Shown here one piece after another: positions 1 to 9,555 of a stretch of 64,000 nucleotides of DNA. Positions within the stretch are counted from its first letter, which is position 1. Every line of letters begins with the position of its first letter. Origin of the DNA: Macrolepiota albuminosa (Eukaryota; Basidiomycota; Agaricomycetes; Agaricales; Agaricaceae); assembly GCA_027475525.1 (NCBI GenBank), contig JAMWFC010000102.1, forward strand, positions 248,001 through 312,000, written 5' to 3'. The notes under the pieces were generated by a model that was given only the letters and a program-made list of their open reading frames with translations, searched no databases and was not told where the DNA came from. The position numbers were made by a program, and so were the translations under genes.

Positions 1-756
1 TCCTATATAGTCACGTAAGGCAAGGGTAACACGTCGCTGTTGTGTCGCAGGTGCGTTCTGTAATCCCATTGGCATCACAACCCACTCCCATAACCCAAAA
101 GGTGTCAACGTGGCAGTGTACTTAATATCGTCAGGATGCACGAGCGTTTGAAAAAAGGCATTTGTCAAATCTATCTTTCCCCAAAACCGTGTTCCTGGCT
201 GTGTATAATCTGCCAGAATGTCGTCTATTTGTGGTAAGGGAAAATGTTCGGGAGTTGTATTCGCATTTAACCGACAATAGTCATTAACCCAGCGTGGCAG
301 AACCGTGGGATCCACCTTAGGAATTATGAATAAAGGGCTGGCATATGGAGATGATGACGGACAAATCCTTCCAGCCTTTACATGTTGATCAATCAAGGTT
401 TTCCAACCATCACGATACTTTCTCGGACATGAGTACAAACGGGCAACAGTTATCTTAGCGAGTGGTTTGACCTGGATCTGATGGTAGACACTTGTCGGAA
501 GTTCACTCGTGTGCGGTATATCCAGGGGAAATTGAGCTTGATATTGTTTCTTCACTTTTTCATCCAATTTCTTCAACCTGTTTTTGCCTGCCAATGTCTC
601 GATCCTCGCTCTTATCAACCCTAACATCCACGGTTGACCTGTCGCTGTATGCTCCTTCAGGTGAGCAAAACGTTGGGCTTGCTGCATGAATAAGGCATGT
701 AACTCTGCCTGTACGGGTTTCATCAACAATTCCATTTCTGCACGCCCTCCCTCAAT
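1..756 (-). pseudogene. Reverse transcriptase N-terminal part of element A
   Basis: The minus-strand frame contains recognisable gypsy RT blocks: a PLFIIPKVD-like strand, WVNDYCRLNANT (the RVCVDYRxLN block), FPLPQIDDILADY, WGKIDLTNAFFQ (first catalytic Asp in KIDL) and MPMGLQNAPATQQ at the extreme left. The YxDD box would lie just outside the window. RT copies the retroelement RNA into cDNA in virus-like particles. It follows the protease in the same direction after a stop codon at 757-759, so it was probably made as part of a Gag-Pol polyprotein. Family assignment is firm; the boundaries are approximate. Confidence 0.85.
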
Positions 757-2236
757 CTACTTCTTCTCCTTTCGTGTCCTTTCCTTCTCCAACTTTTGTT
801 TGATCTTAGGCACCATTGGCGAGACCTTACATTTCAGTGTAGGATCAGGCGGATCGAGCAAATTGAAACCGTCTCTCTTATTAATCACTGCTCCCCCTGC
901 AGGGTCAATTACGAGGCTGTTGCGCGTTACAAAATCTAAGCCTAAAATGAGTTCAGATTGAAGGTTGGGGCAGACAATGAACATTTGGAATTTAGAGTGC
1001 CATTGGGCGCAAGGCAATATAATTACAAGTTTTACGTATTCTTTCAAAAGCTGAGTTTTGTTCTTATTTCCCGCCAAAAAAACACCCAAGACAGTAAGCA
1101 GACAATGCAGTTGTCGAGTCGATAAGCCAAGTCTATTCATGAGCGTCGTGGAAATCAGTGCTGGGGGGGCTCCGGTGTCAATAAGCGTGTTTTCAACCTT
1201 GGTCGGGATGAGAGAAGGTCCCGAGACAAGACAAGAGTAAGTGAGATGAAGTGGGAGCATGTACTCGCTTCCAGCGTCACTACTGTCCATTTCATCTGAG
1301 GATCCCTTGAAAACCGCTGCAACCATGACCGATGCCATTGCCCCTCCTCCTCCTACTCCTGCAGCCTTACTCTGTTTCTTAGTGTATTCCTTTTGTGCAG
1401 CCATGGCAAACTCAGGGGTCAAACGTCGCTTATTATAATCTTTGAGTTTTAACACCTGACCTTTGTCTGGGCAGGATGCCGCACGATGATCGACATAAAG
1501 GCGGCGACATTGGTAACATCCGGAATGTGTGTCCAAGATGTTGCGTTCCTCTGCCGTTAAGGCATAAACATGGACACGTGTGGTTGAGGACGTTGCTTCG
1601 TGCTGCTGGTCTTGGAAACATTTCCAGTCGAAGTCTGCTTGGTGTTGTTTGTAACGTTCTTGAGTTGCGTTTTCCCAGCAGCCGCAATAGAATCTGCAAG
1701 GTATTTGCTGATTTGGGCCTTACGGGCAGCAATGACCTTGTCAATATTAGCAAGAACACGAAGCCATTTATTGAGGTCAGAGATCTTATTGTAACAGTCG
1801 TCCTTGTTGCCAAGGGTATACTCTCTTCAAACGTCGTCAAGGCAGTGAAGCAAGATGTGGTCGCAGAACTTATTGGTGGGAATGTGAAAACGTAGAAGAG
1901 TGGCGAGAGTGTCGTTGGCTTCCCTCAGGGTACTAACCCAGACCTCAAAACTCTCATCCTCTCCCTGCTTTTTTGACAACATTTGGGCCACCTCCCATGC
2001 CCAATCCGTGGACAAAACGATTCCAGGGAGCTGGGCCATGAAGCTCGCAAAGGTAAGCGCCTTCAAGGTATTTTCATTCTCTCTCACCCATGCATGCACC
2101 GCAGGCGCGTCAATGTTAAACATAACTCTTTTGACCTGCTTATCCTCTCCTATCTCCTTGTAACTGAAATAACGTCTGCAATTATATTTGAATTCTTCAA
2201 GTTGTCTAGGCCCGATTGAACCCTTTCCGATGACCG
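757..2236 (-). pseudogene. Gag C-terminal part, zinc knuckle and retropepsin of element A
   Basis: The 5' part (about 2236-1830) is a capsid-like Gag segment with residues such as HAWVRENENTLKAL and FEVWVSTLREANDTL. A zinc knuckle of the form CX2CX6HX4C (CYQC...H...C) follows near 1490-1535. Next comes a retropepsin whose catalytic motif IDTGAP lies around 1170, with the partner strand ELILGLDFVTRNSL near 920-960. At least two in-frame stops break Gag (for example after CLDDV near 1829). The open frame from the knuckle to the end of the protease (757-1536) is uninterrupted. The left end at 2236 is a transposon insertion point, not a gene start; the N-terminus is found at 13010-13078. Confidence 0.85.
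2232..2236. repeat. Target-site duplication, left copy (GACCG)
   Basis: The five bases abutting the left LTR are repeated directly after the right LTR at 13010-13014. Five bases is the usual duplication length for Ty3/gypsy integrases. Confidence 0.85.
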
Positions 2237-2961
2237 GGTCAGGTTCCGCTGAGTCGGGGGCTTTCCAGAAAAGCAATTGCCCTTACAATGCGGACTTGAC
2301 CCACGGATACTTAGGTGTCTGGAACTCCGGGGCTAGGACTCCGGGGTTCAAGACGTGGACAGGGGTAATCCCGGGAGAGGGGACTTGGTCCGGGGGTTTT
2401 GGGTGGTGAGTGGCTGGGGAATTCAGGTGGGGGTCGAGTCGTGAACTGGAGGTTCTAAGACAAGACCAAGTTAGTAAATTAAAGTCGCAAAGTGTGTACC
2501 AGTCTTAGAGCACGCAATTATCCAAGCGTGCCAGTCAAGCATGCCAGTCAATGCGTACCAGTCAAATAAAGGGCACGCAACAATTCAAGTAACCAAGTAA
2601 AAACAGTGTAAGCAGTGTAATATCAAGACTAACGAATACAACGGGGAACTACGCTATAAGTACTACGGGACCGGGTCTCAGGGCTCCAGGGTGTCTGGGA
2701 TGGGTTCCGGGGGTCATTGAGTAGTGGGCAGGGACTGTATACCTGGATCGCGCGTGTGGGGCGTGGAGGGGGCTGTGATGTGTGATGCGCGTGATCCGAT
2801 TGTTGATCGGGGTTGGTGGCAGCTGATGGCGTTCCTTGATGTGCGTGATGGCGGTGTCGGCAGTCGTGATGGTAGGGCGTGTCCTGGGGGGTCAGAGGGA
2901 GGGTCCCGGATGGTGTTCCAGGGATGTCCCGGGGTGGGTCCAGAGGGGAGGGGTCGTGACA
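2237..2961 (-). repeat. 3' LTR of chromovirus B
   Basis: This segment matches 12305-13009 over its whole length, from GGTCAGGTTCYGCTGAGTC to GGGGTYGTGACA. It ends in ACA on the plus strand; the expected terminal TG is GG here, a likely point mutation compared with TGTCAGG in the other LTR. It is about 20 bases longer than the 5' LTR because of several small indels. Confidence 0.92.
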
Positions 2962-3118
2962 CCACCCCCCCCCTCAGCGCCAAGACCCTCCGAGGCACGC
3001 GTAGCTGGTGGTCCAGACCAGGGTCCAATTGTGGGACCCGGCACCTGACCTGCCACATATCGAAAAAAAAATTTTACCATCAAGTTCAACCATGTAGCAT
3101 ACGCCGACGCATTTCCCA

Positions 3119-4798
3119 ATGTCCCTGCCCACTAATGAAGTCACACCCTTGGTCACGTGAGAGTCCCGGGATGCCTGGTACCGGCGCCGTCTAGATTGGG
3201 AGTGTATAGCGGCGCTCACCCAACAGCGTAAGTGTCGCTGTGCCGGTCGCTTATGGCAACTGACCTTCCTCTTTCAGAACATCCCAACATTTCTGCCCCG
3301 GAGGCGGGTCCTAGTCGGCTCCTGGCACCTGCCCCCGATGCGGCCCCTGGCGGCTTCTCGGGGCCAGGTCTCAGCCGTCCCTTGCCTAATTTTGCGCGGA
3401 TGACCGTGCATCCCCCCTGTCCTTCTCCGCGGCCTCGACTGCCAGCCCCTTGATTCTGCCACTCCGGGATGGTGGTAGGGATGATTACAGAGGTCCCGGA
3501 TGACCGGCGCATTGCGTGGTTGGACATGTCACAGGAGGTTTTTGAGGAGGCCCTGGAGAGACCCCGGGGACTGCCTCCTCATGGCTGGTGTGTGAGTAAC
3601 GGGCCGGTAAGTGGGTCCTTACCTCAGGTCTCCTGGCTGACCTTGGTGTTGCAGTGTCTGCATTGTGCCCGCCGGCTGGTGCCCTGGCACCCTCGTCCCG
3701 CCGGGACACTTCCGTGTGCGAGGCGTGCCGCTTCAACCACGAGCGGTGTTCCGTGTCGGCACTGTGGAGGGCGCACTGCGTCGTGCAGGAGCAGGGGTGG
3801 CCGTTGGGGGGGGTCGAGGAGCGGGACTGGGTGGTGGAGCCGGCGGAGGAGGCGCCCAGTGGGGAGTCATCCGGGTGGCGGGCCGGGGCCGCCCCGTGGT
3901 CCTGATCACGCGTCGGGTGATCCGGGCTGGAACCAGGAGTCACGAGGGTCATGGGGGGCGTCCTGACAAGGGGAAGAGGTGGGTGTCACCTAGCCCCTCC
4001 CCGGGGCCCTCCAAGAGGGCGCGTCTGCCCTCTGGGACCCTGCCCCCGGTTTCTCCCCCGTGCCTATCCCCAGCGGTGTTCTTGCCTCTGTTGGGGCGGC
4101 CCCTGGAGGCGGACGTGAGGGTCCTGCTGGAGCGCCCGGGGGAGTCCGAGGAGGCCGACGTGGGGAGGGAGTTGGAGGCGGGTCAGGAGGCGCTTCGGCA
4201 GCTGGAGGAGGCCTGAGCCACTCGGGGAGAGGCGGAGGCGGAGCTGGAGGTGTTGCGGGCAAGGTTGGAGCAGGGAGTGGGGATCCCAGAGAGGGCCCCC
4301 TCAGGACAGGAGGTGATGGAGGTTCTGCGCCGTGACGTGGTGGTCGCGCGCATGGCATCTCTCAGTGAGTCCTCTGTTGCCGGATTACTTCTTCTGCTGC
4401 CATCTCCAGGCTGGGCCCGGGAGCATCGTCTGCTTCTGGATGGGGTTGCTGCGGCACTGGCCTTGCTACAGGAGGGGCAGCGCCTGGAGGTGACGATCCC
4501 CAGGGTGGAGCGCGGGCTTGACCTCCTGGGGCGATTAGTGGTCGCCCACCAGCAGAGGAACATACCCGCCCCGGGGTCCTGGTTCAAGCAAGTGTTGGAC
4601 GAGGGTGAGCCCCTCCCGTCTTGGGAGCTCCTGGCCGAGGAGGTGTGGCGGGAGCACGGTCCAGAGGGGGTGGGGGAGAATTTCCGGGATTGGCCGAGGG
4701 GAGTCACGGTTTGGGGCCCCAGCGTTAGGGGTGGCGTTTTGACGTTTTCTTTTTTCTTCTTCGTCCGTTGTGTTTCTTGTCCCGGCCTAGAACTGTAG
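3119..4798 (+). pseudogene. Antisense spliced gene inside chromovirus B: Cys-cluster and coiled-coil protein
   Basis: This gene lies on the strand opposite to gag-pol, between the chromodomain and the 3' LTR. A start at 3119 (MSLPTNEVTPLVT), intron 3228-3277 (GTAAGT...CTGAC...TTTCAG), a second exon (QHPNISAPEAGPSRLL..., EVPDDRRIAWLDMSQEVF), intron 3592-3654 (GTGAGT...GCTGACC...TTGCAG), then a Cys cluster (CLHC..., and in another frame CEACRFNHERC), a Ser/Pro/Arg basic stretch, a Glu/Leu-rich coiled coil (about 4090-4310), a possible intron 4365-4409, and a conserved-looking C-terminus (LPSWELLAEEVWREHGPE). Introns that only make sense on the plus strand argue for a real transcript. In-frame TGA codons (in exon 1, at 3451 and at 4214) and a frameshift in the Cys region show decay. 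I do not recognise a named family; a zinc-binding nucleic-acid-related role is only a guess. Confidence 0.6.
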
Positions 4799-5014
4799 AT
4801 AGTGTACTTATAAGAAAAAATGTATATACTCGGTCTTTCAGAGTAAGTAAGAAAGAAATCGTGTAAGTAATGCGGCAGAAAAGCTGGAAGGAGACCCTGC
4901 TTTGGCTCCGGGGCGCTACTTATAAGAAAAGGTACTAAAAAGGGAGTAAGTTCTAGAGAGGGGAAGCAGAAAGTATACATGGGAGTTGAATCCCTACTGA
5001 GCCCAGAGGCAGGG
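4799..5014. other. Non-coding linker with a tRNA-3'-end-like (PBS-like) motif
   Basis: The stretch between the antisense gene and the integrase tail is AT-richer than its surroundings. It has a direct repeat of TACTTATAAGAAAA (near 4806 and 4916). Positions 4981-5005 read on the minus strand as TGGGCTCAGTAGGGATTCAA..., which resembles the complement of a tRNA 3' end, as a primer-binding site would, but no LTR precedes it. Confidence 0.4.
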
Positions 5015-6544
5015 GTTACGCCCACTACAGCTGTCTGTGAGTCCTGCGCCCGGGAAGATTGTTCTCCGGGTGCCATTGTTGGAAGTCCCGGAGTTTGTCG
5101 AGGGCACCTTCGAGGTTTTGGCGCAGTTCTCAAGTGTCGTCTTCTGGGCCGTATCCCTTTCATCGTACAAGGAAGTGGGGTCGTCCACAAATATTTCGGG
5201 AGTCGAAGATGTCTTCAACCTCGTAGTGATACTCGTCCTCGACCTCGACCAGGGGAGGGGGCTCAGGGCATCGTTCGAGGAAGGGATCCGGGGGGTGTCA
5301 TTCCAGGAGGTGGATGTGGAATACCGGGTGCAGGCCTTTTAGTCCCGGGGGGAGCTCGATCTTGTAGGCGTGAGATGAGACCTTAAAACTTTGAACGGGC
5401 TGAGGCGCTTGTGATTGAGTTTTGGGGAGGGCCAGCGGGTGCGGAGGTGACATCGATCTAACCATACCTTTGTTCCGGAGATCCAGTCGGGGGTGTCTTC
5501 CTGTTTCTGATTGGCGTGTTTTGCATAGGCCTGGTTCACGGTGTCGATCTCTTCTCGGAGAAACTCGTGAAGGGACTGGAGATCCTGGGCGACCTCGTGG
5601 GCGGCGTGCAATGGGATGTCCCAGAGCGAGAGTGTCAGTCAGGAGTGGTACCCCTTGTTGGCAAAGAAGGGTGATACCCCGGTAGCAGAGTGCGGCGTGT
5701 TGTTGTAGGTGAACTCGGCCAGGGGGAGCTCGGCGCGCCAGTTGTCCTGCAAGTAGTTGACGTACAGTCGGAGGTACTGCTCGAGAGACTGATTGACCCT
5801 TTTGGTCTGACCATCGGTTTCGGGGTAATAGGCAGTAGAGAGGTTAGTCTTTACTTCAAGGGCCTTATATAGGAAAGTCCAGAACTTGGACACAAAAAGC
5901 AGGCCACGGTCGGAGACGATGTTGTCCGGGAGTCCATGTTTGGCAAAGACGTGCTCGAGGAACAGCCGGGCAAAGTCTGGGACGGTGTCCATGGTGTGGC
6001 AGGGTAGGAAGATGCCCTGTTTGGTTAGCCTGCACACAACAACGAGAATGGCATTGAACCCTTCAGATTCCGGGAGTTTGACGATGTGGTCCAGGGATAT
6101 GGAGGACCAGGGGCGTCGTCCAACCGGCAGGGGTTTCAGGAGTCTGTATGGTTGGTGTTGGGGGACTTTGGCCCGGAGGCAGGGTTCGCATGATCGAATG
6201 TAACGGGTCACGTCCTTCTTCAACCCTGGCCAAAAGTAAGTCTGGGAGATAAGCTGGAGGGTCTTACGTATTCCAGGGTGTCCCTGGAGCTTGTGGTCAT
6301 GGTGTTGACAGAGGATGTCGTAGCGGAGTCGGGCGTGATCCGGAACATAGATGCGGCCGCCCCAGAGGAGGAGTTTTTTGTCGGGGGACAAAGAGAAGGC
6401 GGGGTCTCGGTCAGTTCTGTCGAGGGGGTTGCGGGGGTCGTGGTCGGTGAAGTACTTGTCTTGGGGGGCGTGGCGGATCTGGCTCAGGGTCCCTTCATTG
6501 TTTAAGATCAGTACAGCATTCAGATGTTCGGAAGGGATCACCAT
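5015..6544 (-). pseudogene. Integrase with C-terminal chromodomain (chromovirus B)
   Basis: The minus strand encodes an integrase. Its HHCC zinc domain is near 6300-6180 (HHDHKLQGHPG ... CEPCLRAK). The DDE catalytic core has SLDHIVKLP, IVSDRG and NQSLEQYLR carrying the two Asp and the Glu. After a stop near 5640 and a frame change near 5340 the tail reads LPPGLKGLHPVFHIHLLE, then a chromodomain (EDIFDSRN..., FLVR*KGYGPEDDT*ELRQNLEGA). Trp codons of the chromodomain have become TGA at least three times. Chromodomain integrases steer insertion towards particular chromatin marks in known chromoviruses. This copy cannot make a full protein. Confidence 0.9.
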
Positions 6545-6699
6545 GCGATGATTGAACGCATTGCATTCCGCCTTGAATGACTTCTTGGGATAGACGTCTG
6601 GTCGACGGGTGAGGGCATTGGGTTTAGCTCTGAGTCATCCTGGGCGGTACTGGATCGTGAAGTCGTATTCTGAGAGAACCTCAGACCATCGGGCCTGCC

Positions 6700-8092
6700 G
6701 TCAACTAAGTTGCTTGGTTGTGGTGAAGTACTGCAGGTTGTTGTGATCTGAGTAGACCTGAATCCGGTGCCGGGCTCCCTCGAGGTAGGCTCGCCATTGT
6801 TTGAAGGCTTCGACAATGGCACGGAGCTCCTTGTCATAGATGTCGTAGTTGAGCTTGGCGTCAATCATGGACCGGGTGTAGAAGGCAACTGGCTGGGGCT
6901 CCCCGCCATCAGGTTCCATCTGCGAGAGAATCCTGGCGATGGCGTAGTCGGAGGCGTCGCATTCCAGGATAATCGGGAGGGCCGGGTCGTAGTGCCGGAG
7001 TACGGAGGCGGCTGTGAAGGCCTCCTTGAGCAGGTTAAAGACACTCTGGCACTTACTGTCCCAGTTCCAGGCGACGTCCTTGCATGTGAGCCGGCTGAGG
7101 GGTTTTGTAATACCGGAGTAGTTATCTATGAACCTCCGGTAGAAGTTAGCAAAACCCAAGAAGAATTGTACTTCCTTGACGTTCCGGGGTTGCAGCCAGT
7201 TGACGATGGCCTCGACCTTGTGGGGGTCTATGCAAATGCCATTCGGGGATACTATGACGCCGAGATACTCAACCTCTTCCATGTGGAATGAGCACTTCTC
7301 AGGCTTGGCATGGAGGTTGTGCTCCCGGAGACGTTCAAGGACTTGCCGGACATGTTTCTGGTGGTCCTTCTGTGAGTCGGAATAGATGAGGATGTCGTCC
7401 AGGTAGATGATTATGAAGACGTCGCTCATGTTGTGGAAGATGTCATTCATGAAGTATTGGAACGTGGCGGGGGAGTTAGTCATTCCAAAAGGCATCACAA
7501 GGTACTTAAACAGACCATACCACGTGCGGAACGCGGTTTTCCACTTGTGTCCTGGGGCGATGCGGACGTTGTTGTAACCGGAGCAGAGGTTGATCTTCAT
7601 GTAAATCTTGGCACTGCGGAGTCGATTGACCAGATTGCCAATGAGCGGGAGCAGGTAGCAGTTCTTTTTGGTGATCTTATTGAGTCCCTGGTAGTTGACG
7701 CAGAGTCAGAGCGAGCCGTCCTTCTTCTTGGCGAATAGAACTGGGGCTCCGGCGGCGGAGGCGGAGGGTCGGATAAATCCCTTACCGAGCATTTTGTTGA
7801 GGTAGTCCTTGAGGGCCCGGAGTTCAACCTCCGACATGTTGTACACCTTGCCAAAAGGGGGGGCGGCTCCTTCCTTGAGGTCGATGGTGTGGTCATAGGG
7901 GCGGTGAGGGGGAATCTCCTTGGCGTCTCCTTTGGAGAATACGTCAGCAAACTCGTGATACTCTGGGGGAACTACTTCTCGGAGGATTTGCTCCTCAGTT
8001 TTCTTTTCCAGGGGAATAGCATCTCCTTGTAGATGTTCTTCCAGGAGAGAAGGCGAGGTGTGCAGCTGAAACGTGGGAGTTCCATCCTTCAT
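6700..8092 (-). pseudogene. Reverse transcriptase and RNase H (chromovirus B)
   Basis: From the linker EEQILREVVPPEYHEFADVF the frame continues into RT (GFIRPSASAAGAPVLFAKKKDGSL), a TGA near 7710, then LCVDYQGLNKITKKN, an MPFGMTNSPATFQ block and the catalytic YLDD (7394-7405). RNase H follows (LECDASDYAIARILSQ, YDKELRAIVEAFKQWR, YSDHNNLQYF) and is cut by TGA at about 6710, where intact relatives usually have an Arg after TTKQL. Apart from these stops the frame is well kept. Confidence 0.92.
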
Positions 8093-8269
8093 GAGGCGGG
8101 CGAAGGGGGCGGCCCCAATGATCCTAATATCGAGTGCGTTTGGGTCGATTGGAGTCGCAGATGCATTGGCCGGAGCGGGTGTGACACATGTCTGAGACCG
8201 GCCGGGGTAGTTCGGCCCTTTGTACTTGTTCCGAGGAATGTTTGGGGGTCGATCAGGGGCCTTGCAGTC

Positions 8270-8850
8270 TCAGACGGGCATGGGTGGCGCATGCATGGGG
8301 AGCGTGGCAGTCGTCCTGGGGGTGTCAGGTGTCGGATTGTTTTCTAGGGCCCAGAGGTGCACGGCGGTCGAGGGGTGGTCTTTGGGTCCTGGGAAGGTCA
8401 TGGTGAGCGTCCTCCAATCGATGTCGGGATTTGTGTCACGCAGCCAGGGTAGTCCCAGCACCATTGGGGTCGATTTGTGAAGTCGCGTGACCAGGAAGTC
8501 GGAGGTCAACTCGTAGTCGTTGTCCAGGGTCACGCGTCCCAAGTGAGACCTCTGGATGGGGCTGGAGGAGGAGGGGGTGCCGTCGAGGCGTTGCAGGCGG
8601 AGGGGCTGGTCGAGGGAGTGTGAGACCTCTGGATGGGGCTGGAGGAGGAGGGGGTGCCGTCGAGGCGTTGCAGGCGGAGGGGCTGGTCGAGGGAGTTGTG
8701 GGGGAGGTCGAGGGCATCACTGATGAAAATTCCGGTGGCTCCGCTGTCGATGAGGGCCGATATTGGTCCCGGGGCGCCGTCCAGCCTGGCATTGATGATG
8801 AAGGATTGGGACGAGCGGGACTGGAGTCCGGGGGGTGGTGGGGGGCTGTC
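8270..8850 (-). pseudogene. Second retropepsin domain (PR2) of chromovirus B
   Basis: Minus-strand residues LIDSGATGIFISDAL (active-site Asp at 8735-8748) are followed by LDNDYELTSDFLVTRLHKS and the flap-distal strand MVLGLPWLRDTNPDIDW near 8440-8480, then a linker into RT. This is a complete retropepsin pattern of its own. A 77-bp duplication at 8543-8696 breaks the frame between active site and C-terminal strand. It lies directly downstream of a very similar first domain. Confidence 0.8.
8543..8696. repeat. Exact 77-bp tandem duplication 1 (chromovirus PR2)
   Basis: Copies at 8543-8619 and 8620-8696, starting GTGAGACCTCTGG. Confidence 0.95.
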
Positions 8851-8934
8851 CTTTGGGGTAGGATTCGGAGTGTGGGGGATGTCAAAGGGGAGTTGCTGGT
8901 CGTCGGGCGTCGGGTCCCAGGTCAGGCGAAGGGT

Positions 8935-9310
8935 AAGATGTCACCAATTGATGCGGGGGTTGGTGTCTTGGAGCCACGGGAGTCCTAGGACCAGGAGTGT
9001 GGAAGGGTGGAGTTTGGTTATCAACATCCGGAGGGTGTGAGTCTGTCCGTTGGTGAAGGTAACGGGCATACGCACAAAGTGAGTGATGTCCTCCGCTGTA
9101 GAGGCATCTTCGTCGAAGAGGCAGAGCCGTACCGGGACCAGGAGTCGCTGAGCGGGTTCTGGGGCGAAGGTAGACCATGCTTCGTCGATGAAGTTGTCGG
9201 TGGCGCCACTGTCAACGAGGGTGTCGAGGGGGGTTCTGGGGCGAAGGTAGACCATGCTTCGTCGATGAAGTTGTCGGTGGCGCCACTGTCAACGAGGGTG
9301 TCGAGGGGGG
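8935..9310 (-). pseudogene. First retropepsin domain (PR1) of chromovirus B
   Basis: The motif LDTLVDSGATDNFIDEAW (active site at 9200-9213, repeated at 9277-9290 by a 77-bp duplication) is followed by VRLCLFDEDASTAEDITHF and LLVLGLPWLQDTNPRINW. A TGA at about 8938 follows. The same frame then continues through a Pro-rich linker into PR2, so the two domains lay in one polyprotein. Confidence 0.8.
9154..9307. repeat. Exact 77-bp tandem duplication 2 (chromovirus PR1 active site)
   Basis: Copies at 9154-9230 and 9231-9307, starting GGGTTCTGGGGCG; they double the DSGAT motif. Confidence 0.95.
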
Positions 9311-9555
9311 TTCTGGAGGGGGTGAGGTGGGTTTTGAGGAGAAGAGAGTGCGAGGAGTGGGAGGGTAGGTAAGCCGTGAGGGTGTCCTGTATGAGTGTTG
9401 TGGAGCGAAGATGTGAGACCAGGGTGGAGAAGACGTCGGGGTTGATTCCGCGATTTAGGGCATCTTCCGGGTCTAAATCGCTGGGTTGTTTTCCGAATAC
9501 TCGTAAGTGGCGTCCTCCCCTTCGAAGGTCCAGGTGGCACGTCCCATGACCTGTC

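Larger units (their letters stand above)
1..2236 (-). mobile_element. Ty3/gypsy element A, 3' part (gag-PR-RT), cut by the window edge
   Basis: Reading leftward on the minus strand the order is gag, zinc knuckle, aspartic protease, then the start of reverse transcriptase, which runs off the left edge. Protease before RT in this order is the Ty3/gypsy (Metaviridae-like) layout. The rest of gag and the 5' leader lie at 13010-13340, because chromovirus B has inserted at 2236/13010. No 3' LTR is visible here. The reading frame has stop codons, so this copy is probably dead. Confidence 0.85.

Noticed and set aside
4183..5190. A 335-codon open frame on the minus strand
   Set aside because: It is GC-rich shadow of the plus-strand antisense gene and the chromodomain; composition is low-complexity Ser/Pro/Arg and no motif is present.
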